DNA of 64,000 nucleotides from contig JBIPLJ010000001.1 in NCBI GenBank assembly GCA_044368415.1, positions 1 through 64,000 of the forward strand. Direction: 5' to 3'. Of the stretch, positions 8,438-16,859 are shown one piece after another (positions within the stretch are counted from its first letter, which is position 1; each line of letters opens with the position of its first letter). Below the pieces are notes generated by a model. It ran no database searches, was not told where the DNA came from, and worked only from the letters and a program-made list of their open reading frames with translations. This DNA comes from UBA4615 sp044368415. Lineage in GTDB: Bacteria; Pseudomonadota; Gammaproteobacteria; Burkholderiales; Burkholderiaceae_E. Made by a program: the position numbers and the translations under genes.

Positions 8438-9358
8438 ATGGGCATCACCGTGGGCATCGTAGGGACGGGATGGGTGGGCGCGAGCGTGGCGATCTCGACG
8501 CTGCACGCCGGCGTGGCCGACACGCTGCTGCTCGCCGACGCAAACACCGCGCTCGCCGAGGGCGAGGCGATGGACCTCGCACAAGGCGCCGCGTTCCGGC
8601 CGAGCTGCACGGTGCGGGTGGCCGACCTCGAGGCGATGCGCGACGCGCAGGCCGTGGTAGTTGCGGCCGGGCGTGGCGGGCGGCCTGGCGAGTCGCGGCT
8701 CGAGCTGTTGCGCGACAACGCACGGATCGTCTCGGAGATCGGCGCGCACCTCGCCGACTTCGCGGGCACGATCGTGATGGTCACCAACCCGGTGGATGTG
8801 TTGGTGCGCGCGATGGTCGAGGCGAGCGGCCTGCCGCCTGCGCGCGTGCTGGGTACCGGAACGATGCTCGACACCGCGCGGCTGAGGCAGATGCTCGGCG
8901 CGCAGCTCGGCCTCGCGCCCGGCTCGCTGCATGCGCAGGTGGTGGGCGAGCACGGCGACTCGGAGGTAGTGCTGTGGTCGGGCGCACGCGCCGGCGGCGT
9001 GCCGCTGCGCGACTGGCCGGGCTGGACCTCCGATGACGAGGCGCGCCTTGCGCACGACGTGCGTGTCGCGGCCTACGAGATCATCCGCCGAAAGGGCGCG
9101 ACCAACCATGCGATCGGGCTGGTGACCGCCAGCCTGCTGCGCGCGTTGCTGCGCGACGAGCGGCGCGTGCTCGACGTCTCACGGGTGCAGGACGGCGCGC
9201 TGGGCCTGCACGGCGTGGCACTGTCGCTGCCCACCGTGGTCGGGCGCGACGGCGGCACGCAGGTCCTCGAGCCCGCGCTGGACGCGGCCGAGCGGATGGC
9301 GCTGGAGCGCTCGGCGCAGGTGCTGCGCGACGCGTGGGCGACGCTCGGTCCGAAGTGA
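8438..9358 (+). CDS. L-lactate/malate dehydrogenase family 2-hydroxyacid dehydrogenase
   Basis: A 306-residue NAD-dependent dehydrogenase. The N-terminal Rossmann motif GIVGTGWVGASVA, the NPVDV loop, the Asp-Arg pair in MLDTARLR and the catalytic histidine in GEHGDSE are all present, so the enzyme should be active. The substrate loop reads AGRGGRPGESR: the position that is Gln in lactate and Arg in malate dehydrogenases appears to be Gly. It may therefore favour a larger 2-oxo acid. A GGAGGG Shine-Dalgarno stands ten bases before the ATG. Naming it lactate dehydrogenase is by family only. Confidence 0.85.
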   Translation: MGITVGIVGTGWVGASVAISTLHAGVADTLLLADANTALAEGEAMDLAQGAAFRPSCTVRVADLEAMRDAQAVVVAAGRGGRPGESRLELLRDNARIVSEIGAHLADFAGTIVMVTNPVDVLVRAMVEASGLPPARVLGTGTMLDTARLRQMLGAQLGLAPGSLHAQVVGEHGDSEVVLWSGARAGGVPLRDWPGWTSDDEARLAHDVRVAAYEIIRRKGATNHAIGLVTASLLRALLRDERRVLDVSRVQDGALGLHGVALSLPTVVGRDGGTQVLEPALDAAERMALERSAQVLRDAWATLGPK

Positions 9359-9461
9359 GGCAACGGGTCTGATTGATGCCCCGGACTGGCACAAGGCACC
9401 GGGCCGGGGCAAGGCACTAGGCGGGGCCGGCGCGCGAGCATCGGCCCGCGGCGCGTCCGAA

Positions 9462-10301
9462 TCAGCGTTTTGCCTTGGCCTTGGCCTTGACCTTGCCGTC
9501 GCCGTTGTCGTTGTCGTTGCCCGGCGTTGCCCGCGCCTCGGCCAGCGCGTTGTACAGCGCCGCGAATTCCTCGGCCAGCTTGTGCCGCGGATCGAGCCAG
9601 GCCATCGGCGTCGCGCGCTCGTGGGACTCGCGGATCTTCACGCTCGCGCTCAGGTAGGGCCGCAGCACCGGCAGGCCTTCGTCCACCAGCTCCTGCACCG
9701 TGCGCTGCGGCAGGTTCGCGCGCGGCTGGAACTGGTTGACGACGATGCCGCCGATCTCGAGTGCCGGATTGTGGTCCGCGCGGATCTCGTCGATCGAGGC
9801 CATCAACCCGTAGAGCGCCCGCCGCGAGAATTCGTCGCAGTCGAAGGGAATCACGCAGATTCGCGCGGCAATGAGCGCTGAGCGGCTGAAGAAGTTCAGC
9901 GCTGGCGGCGTGTCGATCCAGATGTCGTCGTAGACCTCGGCGAGCTCGTCGAGCGCCTCGCGCAGCTTGTAGATCTTGTAGCGCGACTCGAGCTTGGCGT
10001 GCATCTCGTCCAGCCGCGCGTCGGCTGCCACCAGGTGCAGCGCCTCGAACGGCGTGTGCGCCACATAGTCGGTGGCAGGCCGCGCGCGGACCGAGAACTT
10101 CAGCGACTGCTCGAAGAGATCCGCGGCCCCGGTGCGCTGGGTATCGGCTTCGGCACCGAGCAGGTAGCGGCTGGCGTTGCCCGACGGATCGAGGTCGACC
10201 ACGAGGGTGCGACGGCCGAGGCTGGCGCCGACCGCAGCGAGGTTGACGGTGATCGTGGACTTGCCCACGCCGCCTTTCTGGTTGAACACGACGGTGCGCA
10301 T
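9462..10301 (-). CDS. ParA-family ATPase without a ParB partner
   Basis: A 279-residue cytosolic Walker-type ATPase. The deviant Walker A motif KGGVGKST is at residues 9-16, the VVDLDPSGNAS segment follows, and the IWIDTPPALN Walker B region lies near residue 115. The C-terminus is a low-complexity Asn/Asp then Lys/Ala tail that could bind DNA nonspecifically. ParA ATPases segregate plasmids or chromosomes or position protein complexes. No parB, parS or chemotaxis/carboxysome partner is adjacent, so this is an orphan. A collapsed second copy of its N-terminal region lies at 10782-10925. Confidence 0.88.
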   Translation of the reverse strand: MRTVVFNQKGGVGKSTITVNLAAVGASLGRRTLVVDLDPSGNASRYLLGAEADTQRTGAADLFEQSLKFSVRARPATDYVAHTPFEALHLVAADARLDEMHAKLESRYKIYKLREALDELAEVYDDIWIDTPPALNFFSRSALIAARICVIPFDCDEFSRRALYGLMASIDEIRADHNPALEIGGIVVNQFQPRANLPQRTVQELVDEGLPVLRPYLSASVKIRESHERATPMAWLDPRHKLAEEFAALYNALAEARATPGNDNDNGDGKVKAKAKAKR

Positions 10302-10580
10302 GGAGGCTCGGGGGTATGACGGAAGGGGATCGGAGTCGCCGTCGTGCAGCGACCGCTCTTTCGCAAGTATACGGACGGCGGGTGACGGCGGCGTGTCCTG
10401 CGAGGGATCAACCGGAGATCTGCCTCAGGACGCATCGCCCCCCCTCCGGGGCCGACCGCCCGACCGGACACACGTGTCCGAACTGCCGTTCGATGACGCG
10501 GGTCCGGTAGTCCGCTCGGAGGTGATCGCTGGCCGGAGCACCCGTGGGAGCACTGGCTTGGTGTACTTTTACATAGACAT

Positions 10581-10790
10581 ATGCCACTGGCCACCCGCGT
10601 CTGCGCCTTCGTCGTGTTGTCCGTCTGCTCGTTCATTGCCGTGCAGACAGTTCCCGCCAAGGCGTCCCCTGCCGATTGAGCCGAGCTGGTCGAACTGGCG
10701 GTATCAGGCGGTGCTGCAGAAGCGGGTGCGCGACGCCGACGCGAACGTCGCGGCGTTCCGTGCGGGCAGCGGCCCGCTAATCGAACAGGT
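10581..10790 (+). pseudogene. collapsed paralogue of the CxxCH lipoprotein
   Basis: A 33-codon frame from 10581 to 10679 encodes a signal-like peptide whose end (FIAVQTVPAKA) matches the N-terminus of the lipoprotein at 11071 (FLAVQTAPAKA). Directly after it, in another frame from 10681, comes a match to that protein's C-terminal region: RDADANVAAFRAG against VDADANVAGFKAG. The intervening 250 or so residues are missing. It is therefore a gutted tandem copy of the downstream gene. The short peptide could still be translated, but there is no reason to expect function. Confidence 0.75.
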
Positions 10791-10925
10791 CCGCGGCCAG
10801 GGTGCGCTCGGTGTCGGCCTCGGCGCTGAGCTGGTAGGGGCAGGCGTTACCAGACGGGTCGAGGTCGACGACGAGGGTGCGACGGCCGCGGCTCGCGCCG
10901 ACCGCGGCGAGGTTGACGACGGCGT
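10782..10925 (-). pseudogene. collapsed second copy of parA (N-terminal region only)
   Basis: The minus strand reads VVNLAAVGASRGRRTLVVDLD followed by PSGNA, AEADTERT and AADLF, closely matching residues about 19-65 of the ParA at 9462-10301. The Walker A motif and everything after residue 65 are absent. Together with the adjacent lipoprotein relic it shows that a parA-lipoprotein unit was once duplicated in tandem. Positions 10926-11070 between this relic and the intact lipoprotein gene hold nothing that I recognise. Confidence 0.8.
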
Positions 10926-11070
10926 GTCCGGAGGCGGGTCCTGCGCGGGGCCGCTCGTGCCGCCGCGGCGCCGGTTCGCGACCGATGGCGGCGGTTTCGT
11001 CGCAGCGGCGGTGCGCATGGCGGGCGCGGCAACTAGCCTGCACCGCATCCCGACCCGGAGACTGACCGTG

Positions 11071-12042
11071 ATGACACCCCGCCAGACTACAAAGACCGCC
11101 CGGACCGCCGCCATCGCCCTGGCCATGCTCGCCGCGCTGCCCGGCTGCGCGTTCCTCGCGGTTCAGACCGCCCCCGCCAAGGCCCCAGCAGCCACCCGGA
11201 CCGAGCTTGCCGGCATGGCCGACGCGCTTTTCTGGGACACCCTGCACAACGGCCGCTACGACGGCATCGGCCGCGCGCTCGAGGTGCAGACCGCCGCCTA
11301 CCTCGAGAACCCGAACGACGCCGTCACCGCCGCGCGCGCCGGCTGGTTGCATGTCTGGCGCCTGTCCGAATCGGCGCGCCTGGGCTCGCCGCCGGCCACG
11401 ATCACCAACGACGCGACGATGGCTCGCAAGTACTTCGAGGAGGCCGCCCGGCTCGCCCCCGGCGAGGCGCGCTACGCCGGCTTCCTCGGCGCGGTGCGCC
11501 TGTCCGAGGGCACGATCCATCACGACGAGAAGCTGGTGCGCCAGGGCTACTACACGCTGCGCGACGCGATCGACGCCTGGCCCGAGTTCAATCTCTTCAC
11601 CGCCGGCTACATGCTGTCGCGGCTGCCGGCGGACACGCCGCGCTACCGCGAGGCGCTCGAGTGGCAGTGGCGCACGCTCGACCTGTGTGCCGGCGGTCCG
11701 GTCGACCGGGCGAACCCCGACTACTCCGGCGTGATGTCGCGGGCCACCACCGTAGGCGAGAAGCGCGCCTGCTGGAACTCGACGATCGCGCCCTACAACT
11801 TCGAAGGCTTCTTCATGAACATGGGCGACATGCTGGTGAAGGCCGGCGACCCGGCCACCGCGCGCAAGGTCTACGCAACCGCGAGGCTCTCGCCGAGCTA
11901 CGCGGGCTGGCCGTACCGGGCGGTGCTCGAGCAGCGGATGGTCGACGCCGACGCGAACGTCGCGGGGTTCAAGGCCGGCACTGGGACGGCGATGATGGGG
12001 CAGTCAGCGTATTCATGCATGGCGTGTCACCAGGCTCGCTGA
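11071..12042 (+). CDS. lipoprotein with C-terminal CxxCH motif
   Basis: A 323-residue exported protein. The N-terminus has a positively charged start, a hydrophobic stretch and the lipobox LPGC near residue 25, so it is probably a membrane-anchored lipoprotein. The body is helical and has the flavour of tetratricopeptide-like repeats (for example NPNDAVTAARAGWLHVWRL and GEARYAGFLGAVRL), consistent with an all-alpha scaffold. It ends in YSCMACHQAR, a CxxCH motif that could attach heme c or bind a metal. No named function is known to me. The start at 11071 is supported by the signal sequence. Expression may be tied to the adjacent divergent parA. Confidence 0.7.
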   Translation: MTPRQTTKTARTAAIALAMLAALPGCAFLAVQTAPAKAPAATRTELAGMADALFWDTLHNGRYDGIGRALEVQTAAYLENPNDAVTAARAGWLHVWRLSESARLGSPPATITNDATMARKYFEEAARLAPGEARYAGFLGAVRLSEGTIHHDEKLVRQGYYTLRDAIDAWPEFNLFTAGYMLSRLPADTPRYREALEWQWRTLDLCAGGPVDRANPDYSGVMSRATTVGEKRACWNSTIAPYNFEGFFMNMGDMLVKAGDPATARKVYATARLSPSYAGWPYRAVLEQRMVDADANVAGFKAGTGTAMMGQSAYSCMACHQAR

Positions 12043-12161
12043 GCCGTTTCGACGTCATCGATCATCGGTCCTGAGCCGCCCAGCCGGTGACTGTTACGCC
12101 GCATGCGCGCAGACTTCCCGGACCGGCTGGCCTCGGGTCGGCGCGGCGCCGCTCACCCGGC

Positions 12162-12308
12162 AACGGCCTGCGGGAGCCGTTCGACGTGATGGCCGACACA
12201 CCGCAGAACGTATCGCGCGACCAGGCCGGCGAGGCGATCGGGCGCTTGCCCGATGACACCAGGCTGCGCGTGAACCGCGCGCTCGCCCTCTTCCTCAGAT
12301 TCGCCTGA
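12162..12308 (+). pseudogene. MazF/PemK-type toxin remnant
   Basis: The last 48 codons match the C-terminus of MazF-family mRNA interferases: FDVMADTPQNVSRDQ, AGEAIGRLPDD and the terminal helix VNRALALFLRFA. The N-terminal two thirds with the catalytic residues and any MazE antitoxin gene are missing. It cannot be an active toxin. No other gene is visible between 12309 and 12501. Confidence 0.75.
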
Positions 12309-12501
12309 GACGCACCGATGAAACTCGGCAACTCAGCTCACGGGATTTCTGCTCTGCAGCGCCCGCACGACTAGGCTCCCGCGGCCGAATCGTCGACGCG
12401 TCCAGCAGCTCGACCGGACAGCCCAGCGGTTCATTGTCAAAAAGCACTGGAAGGTGGCGTCGATCGTCTTGCGACCCGGTCTTGACGGCGGTCAGCGCGG
12501 T

Positions 12502-13647
12502 TCAAGTCCTCAAGAACAGCAGCAGCGCGTCGTTGAACTCCTGCACATGCGACACGTTCAGTCCATGCGGCGCACCCTTGACGGTCACCAGCTTGCTGTG
12601 GGGTATCGCGCGATGGGTGCGCAGTCCCGAGCCTTCGATCGGGACGATCGCATCCGCCTCGCCATGGATGACCAGCGTTGGCACGGTCACCTTCTTCAAG
12701 TCTTCGCGGAAGTCGGTCGTGCTGAACGAACCCATGCAGCCCAGCGCGGCAGGCGGCGCCGACTGATTACACAGGACGACCGCCTCGCTACGCTGCGACT
12801 CGGTGACCTGCAGAACGCCCTTGGCTGAGAAGAAGTCCAGAGTAAAGCGGTGAAAGAATGAAGTGCGGTCTTTCTGAAGGGCCTTCATCGCCTGTTGCGA
12901 ACTCTCGGACGTGAGGGGGCCTTCAGGGTTGTCGTCCGTCTTCAACAGGTAGGGCGGCACGGCCGCAGCAAACACGACGCTGTGCAAGCGTGATTCGCCG
13001 TGTCGCCCGATGTAACGGGCCACTTCACCCCCTCCCATCGAGAAACCCACCAGCGTCACCTCCTGCAACGCGCACTGATCCATGACCCGCTGCAGGTCGT
13101 CGGCCAGGGTGTCGTAGCCGTATCCGGATTCCGGCTTGTCCGAGCGGCCGAAGCCCCTGCGATCGTAGGCCACCACGCGAAAGCCGGCGTCGCGGAGCAC
13201 TGAAACCTGAGGCGCCCACGCCTGGGCAGAGAGCGGCCATCCGTGAATCAGCACAACAGGCCGACCGCTGCCTCCGCTGTCGTCGATGTGCAGTCGCACG
13301 GCGTTCGAGTGCAGCACATCGGCACTGCTCGACACGTCCGCGTTCGACACCCCCCCAGCGGCAGCGCCGCCCAGTGCCCCTGTAACGGCCCCCAGCGAGG
13401 CCCCAACCAGCACACCGAGAGGGCCAGCCACCGCGACACCGATCGCGGCACCCGTGGCTATGCCGGCCACCATGCCACCACCCATCAGCGCCGACTTGTT
13501 TTCGCGCTCCGCTTCCAGGCGTTCAAGCAGGACCTGCGCCGCAGGGTCCGGGTCTTGCGACGGAATGCCATGGCCGGGGACGGCCTGCTCAGCCATGTCA
13601 CGGTCAGCGGGCAAGGTTCTGGGCGGCAGTACGGTGGATGGGGTCAT
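12502..13647 (-). CDS. alpha/beta hydrolase with N-terminal glycine-zipper segment
   Basis: A 381-residue protein. Residues about 50-100 form a Gly/Ala-rich hydrophobic stretch (GGGMVAGIATGAAIGVAV and GALGGAAAGG) like a glycine-zipper membrane segment. From about residue 110 to the end it is an alpha/beta hydrolase similar to non-heme chloroperoxidases and esterases: oxyanion segment HGWPLSAQAW, nucleophile elbow GFSMGGGEV, Asp in HGEADAIVP and His in GAPHGLN. All triad residues are present. The ATG at 13647 has a strong GAGGAG Shine-Dalgarno; an upstream extension is open but lacks one. Substrate unknown; it is likely membrane-associated. Confidence 0.82.
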   Translation of the reverse strand: MTPSTVLPPRTLPADRDMAEQAVPGHGIPSQDPDPAAQVLLERLEAERENKSALMGGGMVAGIATGAAIGVAVAGPLGVLVGASLGAVTGALGGAAAGGVSNADVSSSADVLHSNAVRLHIDDSGGSGRPVVLIHGWPLSAQAWAPQVSVLRDAGFRVVAYDRRGFGRSDKPESGYGYDTLADDLQRVMDQCALQEVTLVGFSMGGGEVARYIGRHGESRLHSVVFAAAVPPYLLKTDDNPEGPLTSESSQQAMKALQKDRTSFFHRFTLDFFSAKGVLQVTESQRSEAVVLCNQSAPPAALGCMGSFSTTDFREDLKKVTVPTLVIHGEADAIVPIEGSGLRTHRAIPHSKLVTVKGAPHGLNVSHVQEFNDALLLFLRT

Positions 13648-13985
13648 CGATTTCTCCTCGGAAAGCCGACAATCGACCGAGAGTGGGGCACACATTTGAA
13701 CCGGTGCCCAACGCTCTGTCCGCGATAGCAAAATCACAGGCAGCATTCAGGCCCGCGTCGTCACCGCGCGCACGCCCGACGTGAGCTGAACGGACTTGCA
13801 GGATGGCCGCGACTCCAATTGCTTTCCGTTGCACCTGTAGACAAGGTAGACCGCCCACTCAAGACCGGCTGCCTCACTCTGGTCGTTCGCTGCCTGCAGA
13901 CGCTGGACGGTCGTCCGGGCACCTTCCTTGCCGTCACGACAGCGCAGGTCGGACGTTCCGTCCCACCGCCTAAATGGAGCAGACC
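13648..13985. other. intergenic region, possible small-protein tail on minus strand
   Basis: Divergent promoters for the hydrolase and DUF2383 genes must lie here. The minus strand between about 13950 and 13747 reads a coherent but unidentified segment (AGLEWAVYLVYRCNGKQLE) ending at a stop at 13747, with no credible start. It may be the tail of a broken gene; I do not recognise the family. Confidence 0.35.
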
Positions 13986-14444
13986 ATGACCCCGAACACT
14001 CCGGATTCCGCAGCGCTGCTCGAGAGCCTCGAGACACTGCGCACCCGACTGGCAGATGCCGTCGCGGGCTACGACGAAGCGCTCGAACACGCCGAACCAG
14101 GTATCGCACCTGAACTGCAGTCGATGCGCGCCGCACACGATCGCGAAATCCGTGAACTCGGCCCGCTGGTGGCGGGGCTTCATGGTGACATTTCTACTGA
14201 AGGCTCGTGGATGACGACCGTGCAAGAGGCGGTGATGAAGGCCCGCGCCTGGCTCACCGGCATCGACGCGGGGGTGATCCCGGCGGTGGTACGAGGCGAA
14301 CGCTCGCTGCTGTCGCTTTACGACGATGCAATCGAAGCAGCCGTCGCCCACCCCGATGTGCGATCGAGCCTGACCCGGCAGCGCGCCGACCTCGAGCGCC
14401 GGACCGACGCACTGGACGCGCGCGGACGCGCGTCGGCGACCTGA
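13986..14444 (+). CDS. DUF2383 (PA2169-like) four-helix-bundle protein
   Basis: A 152-residue soluble, highly helical protein. Two helical hairpins are evident, with EALEHAEPGIAPELQSM and AHDREIRELGPLV in the first half and an Ala/Arg-rich second half. This fits the DUF2383 family of ferritin-like bundles that often occurs in stress-response gene clusters. No diiron ligand set can be assigned with certainty. GGAG at 13977-13980 sets the start at 13986 rather than at the ATG four codons upstream. Function unknown; neighbours suggest envelope or oxidative stress. Confidence 0.65.
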   Translation: MTPNTPDSAALLESLETLRTRLADAVAGYDEALEHAEPGIAPELQSMRAAHDREIRELGPLVAGLHGDISTEGSWMTTVQEAVMKARAWLTGIDAGVIPAVVRGERSLLSLYDDAIEAAVAHPDVRSSLTRQRADLERRTDALDARGRASAT

Positions 14445-14579
14445 GGCGCATCGGGGCACCCTGGCGTGGGGCCGCGACAGCGTCCCCCACCCGGCGGTGG
14501 CATCGCGCGCCTCGACGCAGGCACCGGGCGGGCTCACGCAGCGGGCGGTGTCGGTTCGGGCAACCGGCCTACCCGATCG

Positions 14580-15332
14580 TCATTCGACGCGCGCCGCCGC
14601 GAACCGCTTGGCCAGTCCCGCTTGGGTGACCAGCGCGTCGAACCACACCCTGTAGCCCGCATTGCTCGGATGCAGCCCGTCGGCCGCATTGAGTTCGGGA
14701 AACAAGGCGAACGGATCGTCGCGGGCCTCGTGGAAGAGGTTCACGTAGGTCACACCCTCACGTGTCGCAACCTCGCGCACGATCGCGTGCAGGCGTCGTG
14801 CACGTGCGGTCATCAGCCATGACACCGGCGGCGCGAACAGTGGCGCGTTGCCGACGTTACCCGCCGGCATCAGCACGACCCAGTTTGTCCGGCGGCGCGC
14901 CGCATCGGCCACACGCGTGACGTCGGCGCGCAGCGCCGCGAGGCTGCGCAGACGAATCACGTCATTGCCACCCGCCTGCACGAGCACCGCGTCGACCTGT
15001 CCGGCGCCGTCGAGCTGCGCCACGATCTCGTCGAAGGTGGCGCCGTCGCGCGCACGGTTCTCGATCGCGAGGAGCGGATATGCGTCGGCGAGCAGACCGG
15101 CCAGACTGAGCGACGCGTCGCTCGCACCGGTGCCGACCGCCGTGCTGTCACCGACGATCAGAAGCCGAAGGCGGGCGCGGTCCGGTGCGTGCTGGAACGG
15201 CTCGCTCGCACGCGCCAACTCGACCGACGTGTTGAGCCGCATCGCGACCCGACCGCAGGCGATCAGCACCAACGCCATGCCCGTGACGAGCAGGACGCGG
15301 ACGGGTCGGCGCGACAGCACGCGTCCGGGCAT
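14580..15332 (-). CDS. SGNH/GDSL-type hydrolase, probable lipoprotein
   Basis: A 250-residue exported esterase-like protein. A hydrophobic N-terminus ends in the lipobox-like LIAC at about residue 26. SGNH block I (IVGDSTAVGTG), block III (QAGGNDV) and block V (DGLHPSNAGY with Asp and His) are all present, so the Ser-Asp-His catalytic set is intact. Family members cleave acyl or acetyl esters of lipids, polysaccharides or peptidoglycan. It is the last gene of a minus-strand group with the BON and YqjD-like genes upstream (54-bp gap). Confidence 0.85.
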   Translation of the reverse strand: MPGRVLSRRPVRVLLVTGMALVLIACGRVAMRLNTSVELARASEPFQHAPDRARLRLLIVGDSTAVGTGASDASLSLAGLLADAYPLLAIENRARDGATFDEIVAQLDGAGQVDAVLVQAGGNDVIRLRSLAALRADVTRVADAARRRTNWVVLMPAGNVGNAPLFAPPVSWLMTARARRLHAIVREVATREGVTYVNLFHEARDDPFALFPELNAADGLHPSNAGYRVWFDALVTQAGLAKRFAAARVE

Positions 15333-15385
15333 GGCACCTCTCGTAGATCGAACCGGGCGGTGCGGCCAAGGCGGGATGCCGAGCC

Positions 15386-15730
15386 TCAGGGCTGCGCCGG
15401 CCGCACGACGATGTCGTTGCGCACACTTCGTACGCCACGTTCCTGACGCGCAATCGCGGCTGCCCGCTCCTTCTCGGCCAGCGTCTTCGCAAAGCCCGAC
15501 AACTGCGTGACGCCGTTGAGGGTCTCAACGCCGATCGAGGTGGCGGCCACCTGCTCGTCGGACGCCATCTTCGTCTTGATCGAAGCAGTGATCCGGGTGT
15601 CATCGACGTACGCGCCGACGGTTTCCTGATCACGAGCTACCGCACAAGCGCCGAGCTGGCCGGCGAAGGCGACGACCAGGACGAGCCGGCGCCAGGAATG
15701 CGTAACGGACAGGGCTGGGATGACGTTCAT
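15386..15730 (-). CDS. BON-domain lipoprotein
   Basis: A 114-residue protein. The N-terminal hydrophobic segment ends in LGAC (lipobox). Residues about 40-112 form one BON domain, with DDTRITASIKTKMASDE, the central VETLNGVTQLSGF strand-turn and the GVRSVRND ending. BON domains bind phospholipid membranes; OsmY/YraP-type proteins protect the envelope under osmotic stress. A GGAG ribosome site precedes the ATG. It lies between the YqjD-like and SGNH genes on the same strand, probably as one operon. Confidence 0.88.
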   Translation of the reverse strand: MNVIPALSVTHSWRRLVLVVAFAGQLGACAVARDQETVGAYVDDTRITASIKTKMASDEQVAATSIGVETLNGVTQLSGFAKTLAEKERAAAIARQERGVRSVRNDIVVRPAQP

Positions 15731-15773
15731 CGGTGGACTCCGTGGAAGGTGAGGGCGTTCGGGTGGGCGCGAA

Positions 15774-16103
15774 TCAGCTGCGCCGCGACAGCAGCATGCC
15801 GATCAGCAACCCGCCGATCGCCGCCAAGGTGATGGATGACAGCGGCCGCTCGACGACAGCGTCGCGCGACCTGTCGACACTACGACGGACCTGGTCCCGC
15901 GCCTGCTCGGACAGCTCCCTGCCGTGATCGATCGCCGCGCTCATGAGATCACGGGTCACGTCGGCCCGGCGCTCGATCTCGCTGCGCAGCTCCGAGGCGA
16001 CGCTGCCCATCGGGAATTCGGACTGGTCTTCGGGGAGCGCATCGAGCTGCGAACGATGAGGCTCTTTGCCACGGCGCCACGGGGCGCCAGTCTGTAGGGT
16101 CAT
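15774..16103 (-). CDS. YqjD/ElaB-like (DUF883) membrane-anchored protein
   Basis: A 109-residue protein with an amphipathic helical region (SELRSEIERRADVTRDL onward) and a single C-terminal transmembrane helix (SITLAAIGGLLIGMLL) ending in Arg. This architecture is that of the YqjD/ElaB family of stationary-phase, C-tail-anchored proteins, some of which bind ribosomes. An AAAGGA ribosome site precedes the ATG. It is the first gene of the YqjD-BON-SGNH group. A second similar protein is at 31988-32407. Confidence 0.75.
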   Translation of the reverse strand: MTLQTGAPWRRGKEPHRSQLDALPEDQSEFPMGSVASELRSEIERRADVTRDLMSAAIDHGRELSEQARDQVRRSVDRSRDAVVERPLSSITLAAIGGLLIGMLLSRRS

Positions 16104-16418
16104 GATCGATCCTTTCGCGTCTGGGTTCGGTCCAAGCTGGTAAGCACGTCGTGTGCCCAGGCGTACCTGAGGATGTCGGTCGACGACGAGCAGGGTTCGT
16201 CATCAGGTAAGGGCTGAGGGGAGGGGGCGCAGTCATGGCGCACTCCGACACCCTCCGCAGTTTGCGACTCACCACGCGACGCACGTCGGTCCTGATGGAA
16301 CCCGTCACGTTCGTGACGATACTGATCCGACCCTGCTGCCGGCCTAAGGTGCGATCCATGTCCCCGGGCGTGTTCCTTGCATGGCTCCAGATCGTGTTCC
16401 AACCCAGGAGGACCCGAC
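16104..16418. other. 315-bp region between divergent genes
   Basis: No gene is recognisable. It must contain the promoters of the YqjD-like gene (minus) and the small lipoprotein (plus). Base composition is slightly less GC-rich than in the coding regions. Confidence 0.5.
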
Positions 16419-16673
16419 ATGCATCGAAGCCCGAACCGTTCCACGCGCCGTCTGCCCGGTCTGCTCGCCGTGCTGATCATCTCAGTAGGGCCACTCTCGG
16501 CCTGTGACCGCTTCTCGTCGCGGCCCGTCGACCCACCGGCCTCCCCCCGACCGGAGACCGGCGCGTCACCTACAACGCCGCCGAGCGGCGGCGCGATGCC
16601 GTTAGCGCCGAGCGGCACGATGCCCGGGGGGCCGCCAGACAGCGGGTCGGGCAACGGGAACACGAAGCGCTGA
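16419..16673 (+). CDS. small Pro/Gly-rich lipoprotein
   Basis: An 84-residue protein with an Arg-rich start, a hydrophobic segment (LPGLLAVLIISVGP) and the lipobox LSAC. The mature part is only about 50 residues of Pro/Gly/Ser-rich, probably disordered sequence. A perfect AGGAGG Shine-Dalgarno eight bases upstream supports the start. No family recognised. Confidence 0.65.
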   Translation: MHRSPNRSTRRLPGLLAVLIISVGPLSACDRFSSRPVDPPASPRPETGASPTTPPSGGAMPLAPSGTMPGGPPDSGSGNGNTKR

Positions 16674-16692
16674 GGCGAACGCTTAGGGAAAC

Positions 16693-16711
16693 GCCCCGCA
16701 AACGACGGGGC
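16693..16711. terminator. short stem-loop after the small lipoprotein gene
   Basis: GCCCCG and CGGGGC pair around a seven-base loop 20 bp downstream of the stop. There is no T-run, so this is a weak terminator candidate. Confidence 0.35.
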
Positions 16712-16859
16712 ACACCCGCGCGTTCACGTCCCCACCGGTCACGGTGACCCGCGCTTGACGTGGGGTGGAGGTCTCGAGCCGCATGCGGTGGACGAAGCAG
16801 GTCAGTACTTTCCGTCTCCTCGGTGTCGGATGGACCCGCCACGTTCGCTAGAGAGTGGG

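Noticed and set aside
12497..12508. GGTTCAAGTCC resembling a tRNA T-loop
   Set aside because: Flanking bases do not form a T stem, acceptor stem or anticodon arm, and it overlaps the 3' end of the hydrolase gene.
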